Virus record (IMG/VR): IMGVR_UViG_3300009093_000060 | Coordinates: 1 to 48,967 of that record | Source of the DNA: a virus | Length of the DNA: 48,967 nt | Strand: one strand, 5' to 3' | Part shown: positions 7,428 to 14,731 of the stretch, in pieces | Layout: each line of letters begins with the position of its first letter | How positions within the stretch are numbered: position 1 is the first letter of the stretch | Translations under genes and position numbers: made by a program | Notes under the pieces: generated by a model | Seen by the model: the letters and a program-made list of their open reading frames with translations, nothing else | Told to the model about the DNA's origin: nothing | Database searches by the model: none

Positions 7428-7449
7428 GGAGAGGCGTCGTGAGGCGTCT
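7428..7449 (+). repeat. HNH-flanking repeat, copy 2, at convergent gene junction
   Basis: GGAGAGGCGTCG (7428-7439), one base, then GAGGCGTCT (7441-7449), followed by a CTTTTG tract. It sits between the end of the + strand operon and the end of the - strand late operon, where a terminator would be expected. The two arms are direct rather than inverted, so the region does not fold as a simple hairpin. Confidence 0.6.
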
Positions 7450-7455
7450 CTTTTG

Positions 7456-7866
7456 CTACTCGGAATTGCGTGGCTTATCAGTCTCGCTGTAACTAATCTC
7501 ATGCGCATCCAACAATCCCTTCAACCGCTTCATCTGATGCTCGTGCAAGGTTAGTCTCGTCGCCTGCTGCGCGCTCAGTCTCCGCTCGTCCTCAAGGTCC
7601 AGCATGAGATCTGTGGCCTTTCGCTCCCAGTGGTCCCGCTCACTGCGAAGACGTTCAGCTCCCGCAATAGCCTGTGTAGCAGCCTGAATCAATGACACGT
7701 CTGTATTGATGGAGATCTGACGAGTTTCAGCGTTGATCTTCGCAATCTCAACAGGCTCGCGTTTACGTCGCGTCAGCCATCCACCTACCCATCCAAGGGA
7801 CGATGCAAGCAGTAAGCCGAGAATCTGCATTAGGCCGTGAGGGATGGTCGAGGTGTCTAGCTGCAT
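7456..7866 (-). CDS. Membrane-anchored coiled-coil protein (spanin- or holin-like candidate)
   Basis: A 136-residue protein with one membrane segment at about residues 11-30 (LMQILGLLLASSLGWVGGWL), then RRKR as a cytoplasmic stop, then a long coiled coil to about residue 120. An N-terminal anchor followed by a coiled coil is the layout of phage i-spanins (Rz type), but small holins and tail-associated proteins can look alike. It is the last gene of the late operon, a common place for lysis genes. No matching outer-membrane partner is obvious, so the lysis role is only a suggestion. Confidence 0.5.
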   Translation of the reverse strand: MQLDTSTIPHGLMQILGLLLASSLGWVGGWLTRRKREPVEIAKINAETRQISINTDVSLIQAATQAIAGAERLRSERDHWERKATDLMLDLEDERRLSAQQATRLTLHEHQMKRLKGLLDAHEISYSETDKPRNSE

Positions 7867-7869
7867 GAT

Positions 7870-8361
7870 TCATCGACGATCTAAGACCTGATTTAGTCGA
7901 GCGAGAGTGGCGGCTAAGGTTTGTTGGTGCTGTTCTTCCTGTTTGCGATCTTTGATGACCAGCGAGAGCGTTGGCTTGGCCCATTTGTTCGGGTTCTTCT
8001 TGCGTGGAAAGATCGTGCCTGCATACTGCGCGGAATCGGATGGCATCAATCGGCCCAGCGGGAGACGACAGTAGCCCCAGTGTTCAGCTAAGCAGCCAGC
8101 GTCGGCCTGATCTGCGTCTTCAAAGATTCCCTCGTCTTCAAACCAGCGATAGGTTTTGCGAGTGTTACCCTGCTTGTCGGATTCAATCACCGCTTCCTTC
8201 GGGGTGGGAATACCGAGACTGAAGGAGAAATTGAGAAACGGCAAGAAGATCCAGTTGAAGAATACCCTGCGCCAGCGCGGCGCACTGCCGTCCAGATTCC
8301 ATTTCCATTGCGACACTTTGTAAACATCGCGAGGTTGCTCGATGGACGGTTCTGGCCGCAT
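7870..8361 (-). CDS. Hypothetical protein with hydrophobic segment
   Basis: A 163-residue protein. A strongly hydrophobic aromatic stretch lies at about residues 34-50 (FFNWIFLPFLNFSFSLGI), followed by a mixed charged region with WGYCRLPLG. A C-terminal coil-like part begins near residue 140. I do not recognise it. Its position next to a membrane protein at the operon end is compatible with a membrane or lysis-related function, without proof. Confidence 0.55.
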   Translation of the reverse strand: MRPEPSIEQPRDVYKVSQWKWNLDGSAPRWRRVFFNWIFLPFLNFSFSLGIPTPKEAVIESDKQGNTRKTYRWFEDEGIFEDADQADAGCLAEHWGYCRLPLGRLMPSDSAQYAGTIFPRKKNPNKWAKPTLSLVIKDRKQEEQHQQTLAATLARLNQVLDRR

Positions 8362-8364
8362 GGG

Positions 8365-8517
8365 CTAACCTCCCTTCCCCGGAGGATCGACGTGACCCGG
8401 ATTCGGATCATCCTGCGGTCTAACTGGCGGTCCTTGTGGATCAGGTGTCTGTGGTTGCGCCGGAGTCTCACTCGGCGGCGCATCAACTGGTTTCTGGTCT
8501 GGGCGATTACTGGACAT
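8365..8517 (-). CDS. Small proline-rich protein
   Basis: The ATG at 8517 is chosen because AGGAG lies seven bases upstream. A longer frame from 8571 lacks a site. The 50-residue product is very rich in Pro, Asp and Gln (PPSETPAQPQTPDPQGPP) and is probably disordered. It may be a linker-type accessory or a small virion component. Confidence is limited because of low complexity. Confidence 0.5.
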   Translation of the reverse strand: MSSNRPDQKPVDAPPSETPAQPQTPDPQGPPVRPQDDPNPGHVDPPGKGG

Positions 8518-8620
8518 TTTTACTCCTGTCTCCCTTTTAATTAGATCATAGTACGCTCTCCCTTGTAACACCGGGATCTCACTAACTTATCACGGTTGCG
8601 ATTCATGTGGGGGTGTGTCG

Positions 8621-9208
8621 TTATCTCCTTATTGCGAACGCGATTGCTATTACTACTGAACCGATCGTGATCAGCGATACTAACAAGCCAACTGCGATGA
8701 TGGCGTAGGTAACGGTGTTCTTGGCTCCAGTCCCTTTGCCCGCGCCTTCATAACTCGACTTCTCCAGTGCGGCTAATCTGCGATTTACTTCCACGTTGTT
8801 CTCGGCGTTCTGACTGGCGAGTGCAGTTGCGGTCGAATTCAACGTGCGCTCAACTACTTGAATCGCCGCAAGGCTTCGATTCGCCTCGGTAATCCTTGCC
8901 ATTTCATCACTGGCCCGAAAAGCTGCCAGCTTGTCCTGCTCCATCTTGTGGATTTCGCGGTCATGTGACTGGTGGACAATACCGATTTCACGAGCGAATT
9001 CCGCTCTCAGTTCCGATGTTTCCTCAACCCGCTTAACCTGTTCTTCCAGTCTCCTGAACTCTGCTTCGAGATACCGATTGTGCATCTCGCGCAAGTCGTC
9101 CTGACGCTTGTTTGCCGCAGCGGTTAGATCCAGTACGTTCTTCGTCGGGTCTATCACTGCGTTGCCTTGCGCGTCTACGCCGATGCCTTGTCTGGTTTCC
9201 TGAGCCAT
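8621..9208 (-). CDS. Coiled-coil protein with C-terminal membrane anchor
   Basis: A 195-residue protein. An N-terminal 30 residues precede a long coiled coil (about residues 35-150), ending in a 25-residue hydrophobic segment (TYAIIAVGLLVSLITIGSVV) with a short basic tail (AIRR). This tail-anchored layout is found in XhlA-type membrane proteins and in some late phage proteins near lysis genes. Exact role unknown. Confidence 0.6.
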   Translation of the reverse strand: MAQETRQGIGVDAQGNAVIDPTKNVLDLTAAANKRQDDLREMHNRYLEAEFRRLEEQVKRVEETSELRAEFAREIGIVHQSHDREIHKMEQDKLAAFRASDEMARITEANRSLAAIQVVERTLNSTATALASQNAENNVEVNRRLAALEKSSYEGAGKGTGAKNTVTYAIIAVGLLVSLITIGSVVIAIAFAIRR

Positions 9209-9240
9209 TCACTACATGCACAGCTTTCTTACTTGTGTTA

Positions 9241-9588
9241 CTAGCCCTCGACAGGAGGGGCGGGTACTACGCCATTGATGTCGTCGGCAATTCCCTTCAC
9301 CGTGGACTCAATCGCGGAGATCTCGTCGTCGAGCGCTGGGTTATTCGCCTTCAAGTCGGCAATCTGTTGCTGTAGTGTGTTGACGCCATCCGCTACTCCG
9401 GTGAGCGCGGTCTGAATACTTTGCAGTCTTTCTTCCTGTGTTGTCATGAATTGATCTACCTTTCTCTCAAGATTGTGAATTGCGTTAAGAACTTCGTTAT
9501 CGGTGACTGATTTGAATCCTTCAGCCAGAGTGCGGACAAGGGCTGAGAATTGCGTGGGATCGATGGTAATCAGTTCGCGGTCGCTCAT
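9241..9588 (-). CDS. Hypothetical coiled-coil protein
   Basis: A 115-residue protein with continuous heptad-like patterning (IHNLERKVDQFMTTQEERLQ and LQQQIADLKANN) and a short Pro/Val tail (VVPAPPVEG). Such proteins near tail-tip genes often form trimeric fibre parts, chaperones or bacteriocin-like structures. No specific family is recognised. Confidence 0.6.
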   Translation of the reverse strand: MSDRELITIDPTQFSALVRTLAEGFKSVTDNEVLNAIHNLERKVDQFMTTQEERLQSIQTALTGVADGVNTLQQQIADLKANNPALDDEISAIESTVKGIADDINGVVPAPPVEG

Positions 9589-9591
9589 TGT

Positions 9592-9759
9592 TTAACCAAC
9601 CCCGCGCATGATCGCGCTCAGTAACTCACTCTTCTGCTCATCGGTGAGATCTTTGTGATCACGCAGGTTCCGACCAATGTCCACGAGCATTTGCGTTGGG
9701 AGAATGATTTGCGAGTAACCTACGCCTTCAGTGTTGGGGTCAGGGGATTCGTCGGTCAT
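9592..9759 (-). CDS. Small protein (55 aa)
   Basis: A short frame with ATG at 9757-9759, a GAGGAG ribosome site upstream and TAA at 9592-9594. The product begins MTDESPDPNTEGVGYSQI and ends in a helix (LTDEQKSELLSAIMRG). It fits exactly between two late genes in the same direction, with normal codon composition. Function is unknown. Confidence 0.55.
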   Translation of the reverse strand: MTDESPDPNTEGVGYSQIILPTQMLVDIGRNLRDHKDLTDEQKSELLSAIMRGVG

Positions 9760-9785
9760 GCAAGTTACTCCTCAGTTGGAAGTTC

Positions 9786-9862
9786 TGCGGCATCGAAGTC
9801 CCCCGAACAATCCCTGCCCATTCCAGTTGGGTAGGCAGGCGATCCCTCGAATCGATGCCGCA
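9786..9862 (-). ncRNA. Structured element with 11-bp closing stem
   Basis: Positions 9786-9796 (TGCGGCATCGA) and 9852-9862 (TCGATGCCGCA) are perfect inverted repeats. Inside, CCTGCCCA (9813-9820) can pair with TGGGTAGG (9828-9835), or its CCTGCC part with GGCAGG (9834-9839). This makes a nested, switchable hairpin of about 77 nt in the gap between two late genes. There is no U tract after it in either direction, so it is not a plain intrinsic terminator. It may be a processing, stability or small-RNA element. Confidence 0.45.
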
Positions 9863-9881
9863 TTGTCAAAGGGTACTTCGC

Positions 9882-10496
9882 CTAATTCCGTGACGCCTTG
9901 AATATCGCGTCAATGTCCTGCTCGTTCGCCAGCGACTCAATCAAGTTGCGCTTACGCATGTCTTCCGCACTGGTTCGCGACTTCACCGCCGCTGTTACTG
10001 TCGGGTCGCTCGCTTGCTGGACCAGCAGCACTGCAATCAGTCTCACTGTTGAGTTGACGATTGCCAGCGCAACCTTCACCTGCGCGCTGAGATCTACTCC
10101 GAGATTGGTAATCAGCACGTTGATATTTCCTGACAGTGATTCAAGGAATGTAGTCGTGCTGTCGAAGTCTCCGCGTCGATAGGCTGAGTCCAAGTTGCCC
10201 GCAATCCCGATAATCTTGTTGATGAACGCAGCCTGAGCAGGGATAAGACTACCAACCTCGCGCAGGAAGCTGGTAATTGTTTGAACGTAGATCGTCACCT
10301 TCTCACTGCTACATTTGAAAGCTGAGCCAGTGAGCCCGGCTACGGCGAGGGTAAGTAATCCACGAAAGGTGAATTGGCGTCGGTTCATGCCTGTACACAC
10401 TTCGGGTAGGCGTTCCCGCTGAAACCGTTGGTCCGCAGCGTCCTGCTCGCTGATTGACCTCGTGGCAAGTATTCGTTGTTGAGTGGTAGGTATCAC
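9882..10496 (-). CDS. Exported protein with twin-arginine-like signal
   Basis: A 204-residue frame with a GTG start at 10496 behind a strong GGAGGAGAG site. An internal ATG (10388, residue 37) begins a classic Tat-like signal, MNRRQFTFRG, followed by a hydrophobic stretch LLTLAVAGLTGSAF and a Cys. The first 36 residues would be an extended n-region. After the signal the protein is helical with hydrophobic patches (ALAIVNSTVRLIAVLLV). It may be a periplasmic or membrane-bound phage product, for example for exclusion or lysis control, but I recognise no family. The internal start has no good ribosome site. Confidence 0.6.
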   Translation of the reverse strand: MIPTTQQRILATRSISEQDAADQRFQRERLPEVCTGMNRRQFTFRGLLTLAVAGLTGSAFKCSSEKVTIYVQTITSFLREVGSLIPAQAAFINKIIGIAGNLDSAYRRGDFDSTTTFLESLSGNINVLITNLGVDLSAQVKVALAIVNSTVRLIAVLLVQQASDPTVTAAVKSRTSAEDMRKRNLIESLANEQDIDAIFKASRN

Positions 10497-10560
10497 GCTC
10501 TCTCCTCCATTGATTGCAGTCTACCCCTACTGGGCCAGTTTGTCACGTTTTTCTCACGGT

Positions 10561-12537
10561 TTAACGACACTTGCCTGAGTTTCCGAGCATTCCATTCCTG
10601 CACCTACACGTTGGCGGATTCCCCGGTCGCTGGCCTGACGCACAGAACGGTAGCGGAGTCGTTGACGGGCTGGGCCGAGGCGTCGGAGTTGGCGTCGGCG
10701 GAATAGGGGTGGCAGTAGGAGTCGGAGTCGCAGGAGTCGGCGTACTCGACGGCGCAACTGTTGGAGTCGGCGTTGCGTTCAATACGCGCAGGAACTGTAT
10801 TACCACGAATCCATTCGACGAATCTGTGAACAACACCGGACAGTAGATGTTCACGCTCGCGGTATCCTGCTGGCATCCACCTGTCGTCGTACCACGTGCT
10901 CCGGTCTGCGCGATGAACTTCTCAGGTGAATTGATCGACGGCCCACTGCGCACGTTGGCTGGGCTGATCACCTCCACGTTACTCCCGCTCGGAATTCCAT
11001 TCGGCACAGTGGCGCTTGGAGATGCTGACGGACTCACACTCGGACTAACCGTGGCAGTCGCAGTTGGACTTGGTTGAGATGGCCCACTACCCGCCTGCGC
11101 AGCGAGGAGTTTATCGATATCCGCTCCAGCCCCAGCGTAGGGTGTCCGGTAGTCACTTGTGATCGTCAACGTATCTACTGCTGTATTCCCGCTCGGCCAC
11201 GGGGAGTAAGGATGCGCGATCACGTTCCCTGTCACCACTGCTCCCGGCGCATACTTATCGAGCGCGGCTTGTCCATTCGTCCCGCCATCTCCAAATAATC
11301 CATACTGTTTCTCGTCGTTCACGTTGTTGCGATAGATGAAGTTGGCCGATTGCTCGCCGTACAATGTCATCGTATTGCAACAGGATTGGATATCCGTGTT
11401 GTTCTCGAAGGTGACGCTCAGGAATCCGTTCATCGTGATGAATGGTCCATTGATCTTGTCAAATACATTGTTCGCAATGAGCGCCCCACTCGCGCGCTGC
11501 GACGGCTTCTCGTTGTCACTCCCGAGAAAATTGAACACGCCATCGCAATTCTTGACGAAGTTATTCGTGACGACGTAGTTCTGAATGGTTGAGTAGGGCG
11601 CAGTGCCATCCTGATTCCTCACCGTAGCGAGTAGACACGGTCCACCCTGACCCTCTCCGGCCCAACTATTCTCCATCACATTCCCGTCGATCGTGAATCC
11701 GATGACATTCTTCGCTTCGACGAGATTCTTGATCGTATACCCTTGTCCTTTCCATTCCATTGGACGACGGATCGTGTTTCGCCTCACTTCGACCAGTCGC
11801 GGAATCATCGACTCTTGCGCTGGATCTGACCCACCCATCATCACGATCTCGGCCCCAGCTTCGAGGTAGTTGTTCGTGATATACGCACGGAGAGTTCCAT
11901 TCCACCCACACACAGCCTGCGTGTCCATGCCACGAGCTTTGATATTGTTCACAACCGAGTTAGTCACACCACAATCTGCACAGTTCAACGTCACGCCGCG
12001 CTGCGTCTCCTGATTGCCGTTCCCTTCTACCCAGCTTCGATCGAGCACGAGATGATGCGCCGTGAGATCGGGACTGGTCTGTACGTCTCGCCCACTACCG
12101 AACCTGACTAAGTCATAGACAAACACCGACTCACTCTGCGTCTTGATATGTAACCCAATCAACTTGTAATGATGCGCAGTGAGAGCAGTTTTGATCACCT
12201 GCTCAGCATTCACCGTGGACTGGAGTGTAGCGAGCAGTGGGGCTTGCGTTGCGGGATCGATGCGCACTCCTTCAGGCAGCTCACTTGCACGCGACGACTG
12301 GATAATCGTATAACCCGTGCAGTCCTTCTTTGGTAGTGTGAGATTCGTGTTGTACACCTGCCCAGCCTCAACCTCGATTACGCTTTCGCATGGAGCAGAG
12401 TTAAGCGCAGCTTGCAAGTCTTCTCCCGGCGCAACGTGGATCACGCTCGACGACAAGAACATGAAAGCGGCTAATGATGCAGCAGCTACTACTCCCGCTC
12501 CACCTGCGATGATTCCAGTTTGTTTAGAGATTGCCAT
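10561..12537 (-). CDS. Right-handed beta-helix protein with SH3-like domain and TP-rich linkers
   Basis: A 658-residue protein. Residues about 8-32 form a signal or membrane anchor (IIAGGAGVVAAASLAAFMFL). Residues about 35-480 show repeated short beta-strand coils with Asn ladders (VTNSVVNNI, YITNNYLEAG, VVTNNFVKNCDG), as in pectate-lyase-like parallel beta-helices that bind or cleave polysaccharide. A Ser/Pro linker (VSPSVSPSASPSAT) follows. A bacterial SH3-like module begins VEVISPANVRSGPS. A TPTP-rich linker then leads to a small Cys-rich end (CASGQRPGNPPTCRCRNG). It lies just after the tail-tip genes, so it could be a tailspike or depolymerase. However, the signal peptide and TP linkers look like a secreted host-type protein. 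No catalytic residues could be fixed. Confidence 0.7.
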   Translation of the reverse strand: MAISKQTGIIAGGAGVVAAASLAAFMFLSSSVIHVAPGEDLQAALNSAPCESVIEVEAGQVYNTNLTLPKKDCTGYTIIQSSRASELPEGVRIDPATQAPLLATLQSTVNAEQVIKTALTAHHYKLIGLHIKTQSESVFVYDLVRFGSGRDVQTSPDLTAHHLVLDRSWVEGNGNQETQRGVTLNCADCGVTNSVVNNIKARGMDTQAVCGWNGTLRAYITNNYLEAGAEIVMMGGSDPAQESMIPRLVEVRRNTIRRPMEWKGQGYTIKNLVEAKNVIGFTIDGNVMENSWAGEGQGGPCLLATVRNQDGTAPYSTIQNYVVTNNFVKNCDGVFNFLGSDNEKPSQRASGALIANNVFDKINGPFITMNGFLSVTFENNTDIQSCCNTMTLYGEQSANFIYRNNVNDEKQYGLFGDGGTNGQAALDKYAPGAVVTGNVIAHPYSPWPSGNTAVDTLTITSDYRTPYAGAGADIDKLLAAQAGSGPSQPSPTATATVSPSVSPSASPSATVPNGIPSGSNVEVISPANVRSGPSINSPEKFIAQTGARGTTTGGCQQDTASVNIYCPVLFTDSSNGFVVIQFLRVLNATPTPTVAPSSTPTPATPTPTATPIPPTPTPTPRPSPSTTPLPFCASGQRPGNPPTCRCRNGMLGNSGKCR

Positions 12538-12556
12538 TAGGGGGATTCCTTTCGTA

Positions 12557-12775
12557 TCAAGTTGAAGGAGAAGCGCTGTGACTGGGCGACACAGACGCAG
12601 AAGGGGAGGGTGAATGGGATGACGAGTGAGAGGGCGAAGTGCTACTGCTCGGACTCACAGACGATGATGGAGAAATTGACAGCGACGCACTCAAGCTCAG
12701 CGAGACACTCGTTGAGGGAGACGCACTCCCGCTTGGACTAACTGACCCCGACAACGACGCACTCGGCGAGAGTGA
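12557..12775 (-). repeat. Ser-X/Ser-Pro repeat coding DNA (C-terminal tail)
   Basis: Low-complexity DNA coding for about 73 residues in which nearly every second residue is Ser. It forms the C-terminus of the tail tip gene and ends in the shared tag SPSHSASPST. Confidence 0.8.
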
Positions 12776-14731
12776 CGACACTCCCACTCCTTCAGGTGTC
12801 ATCAGTGGCTCTCTGAATCGCCACGCGACTTGGATCTTGTTATCTGTCTGCCATGCAAGTTCGAGTTGGTCCGCGTCTAAGCGACAGTACCTGAGCAGGG
12901 AGATGAAGCGGAGATTAGTTGTCATTGGTGCGTCTGCGTCTAGGGTCAGCGTCTCATTCGCACCTGCGAGAGAGAACGCCGCCACTCGTCTTAACACCAC
13001 CGTTCCATTCCGGTAAACGAACGCGAGATCTCTCCTCGGTTCAGCGAGGGCAAACGCATCTGAGTAGTTCGTATCTCTCACTGTAATCTCGTCATCGCTC
13101 ACTGAGAGTAGCTCAAAATCCTCCTGCATCGTCGGCACCCAGAGGTAGTTGAGTGCTCCCACTCGCTCATAATACCACCCGAGGAACTGCGCTATGCGAT
13201 CTATTCCTTCGATCACCATGCGATAGCTGAATGTCTCACTCGCACCAGCAGTGTCAGAGTCGAAGGAGATCAGCCCAGTGCGGAAATCTACCTCACTGCC
13301 ACTTCGCTCCACCTCGTACTCGCGATTCTCACTCCAGTCGTTAGACTGCCAGATGCGCCCGTCGAACACTTCGACATCGCGATACTTGATTGTTGGGGAG
13401 AAGGGAACGATGCGGTTTGGAATGACGTGCTCGTCTTCCGGCATCAGTCGCGCAGTGATCGTCAACTCCTCAACTGCGTCCGTATGCCCGGTAATGCCCT
13501 GCTGGACTCGGAGCAATGCCCGTCGCACTGGGTAGACAATTGAGCGAAACGCAGCGTAGTTGTTGACGAGAGGCTCGTGTGTGAGTGGAATGAGCGAGGT
13601 AATCAATCTCTCCTCCCAGTGCTCGATCTCCCCGCTTGCGCTCAGTTGTCTGAACCCGATCCATGAGTCAACTTCGTAATCCTTGTAGGTGGTTGAGATC
13701 GGAGTCGTCGTTGCCCCTGAACTCAACCCCACCTGCAACTGTTCAGCGTACTGGCGAATTGGAATGAACCACTTGGCGTGCTGGTTCGCCCAGAGGAGGG
13801 CGCGCAACTTGCGTCTCTCTCGGTTGTCTCGTAGCAACTGTGTCCACTCGAATTCCCTTCTCGGTGCTTCAATCTCACTCACCGATTCCTCGTCTCCTGC
13901 CACGGCCTGAGAGATTGCTGACGAGAAGGAGATTCGCTCAACCAATGTCTCTGTCCAGTTGTGGCGGAACGGGAAGGAGATCGGGTCAGGCTCAAAGGTT
14001 GAGCGAAGGACGCCAGTTGGATTCGCGTCTGCTCTCCCGTGGAGGAACGTCGCACCAATCCCCGCTTCGTAAATCGCGAGCAGTTGCGCCTCAGTAAGCG
14101 CGTAGTCAAACACAAACGGCTCATCCACTCCACCTGCCGCCCAGACATTTCCACTCCCACTCACTCCGATGAACCACGGCGAATCCACAGTATTACGTTG
14201 TCTCAGTGCGTACTCGAAACTGTCGTTGTTGATGCCGAGGATATGACGCGGGTATTCGTCGCTGACGTTGACGGTTTCCTCCATTGCGAGTACGGCATTC
14301 ACGTACAGTCGGGCTACTGCACCATTCCTCACCCCGGCGAGGAAGTACCAAGTGTTATGCACGGGCGTCTCAGGTGCAACCAGCTCGACAAACCCTCCCA
14401 GCACCCCCCACTGCGCCTCCCTTGCCATGAGTGTCGCCGTTCCTGCGAGGAAGTCATTGCGATAGAGAATCCAGCCGCCAATTGTTGAGCCTGTCGAGGC
14501 GTCGAGTGGGCTGGAGTCTAACGCTGGAGCTTGCCCTACGCGCCCGCCGATCGCAGACGATCCTGCGTCAGTGAGAATCGGTGAAGGCCGTCCAAACACA
14601 CAATCGTTAAAGAACGTCCCGTCATGCGCGTTCCCTGACGAATCACTCATCACCGTGCCGCCAACTTCATCCAGTCGCCAGAAGGCAACGGGAAGGAGGG
14701 CGAGGACGGTATCGAGGTAGGAGAGCGGCAT
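12557..14731 (-). CDS. Tail tip protein: N-terminal LamG-like domain, Ser/Pro C-terminal tail
   Basis: A 724-residue protein. The first ~235 residues are a concanavalin A/LamG-like lectin domain (AFWRLDE, DSSGNAHDG, VDEPFVFDYALTEAQL). The next ~410 residues are a beta-rich tail domain containing REFEWTQLLRD and, near its end, WRFREPL, and are likely the structural part of the tip. The last ~75 residues are a Ser-X repeat ending SPSHSASPST. Its ATG follows the upstream stop directly (TAAATG). It probably binds host surface sugars at the distal tail. The terminal tag is shared with the tail tube protein and a head-neck gene. Confidence 0.7.
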   Translation of the reverse strand: MPLSYLDTVLALLPVAFWRLDEVGGTVMSDSSGNAHDGTFFNDCVFGRPSPILTDAGSSAIGGRVGQAPALDSSPLDASTGSTIGGWILYRNDFLAGTATLMAREAQWGVLGGFVELVAPETPVHNTWYFLAGVRNGAVARLYVNAVLAMEETVNVSDEYPRHILGINNDSFEYALRQRNTVDSPWFIGVSGSGNVWAAGGVDEPFVFDYALTEAQLLAIYEAGIGATFLHGRADANPTGVLRSTFEPDPISFPFRHNWTETLVERISFSSAISQAVAGDEESVSEIEAPRREFEWTQLLRDNRERRKLRALLWANQHAKWFIPIRQYAEQLQVGLSSGATTTPISTTYKDYEVDSWIGFRQLSASGEIEHWEERLITSLIPLTHEPLVNNYAAFRSIVYPVRRALLRVQQGITGHTDAVEELTITARLMPEDEHVIPNRIVPFSPTIKYRDVEVFDGRIWQSNDWSENREYEVERSGSEVDFRTGLISFDSDTAGASETFSYRMVIEGIDRIAQFLGWYYERVGALNYLWVPTMQEDFELLSVSDDEITVRDTNYSDAFALAEPRRDLAFVYRNGTVVLRRVAAFSLAGANETLTLDADAPMTTNLRFISLLRYCRLDADQLELAWQTDNKIQVAWRFREPLMTPEGVGVSSLSPSASLSGSVSPSGSASPSTSVSLSLSASLSISPSSSVSPSSSTSPSHSSSHSPSPSASVSPSHSASPST

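Noticed and set aside
7428-7449. Intrinsic terminator at the convergent junction
   Set aside because: The two arms are direct repeats, not inverted, so they do not fold into a stem although a T-rich tract follows.
7456-10496. Search for an endolysin in the late operon end
   Set aside because: No catalytic motif of known lysozymes, amidases or peptidases is visible; only membrane and coiled-coil proteins are found.
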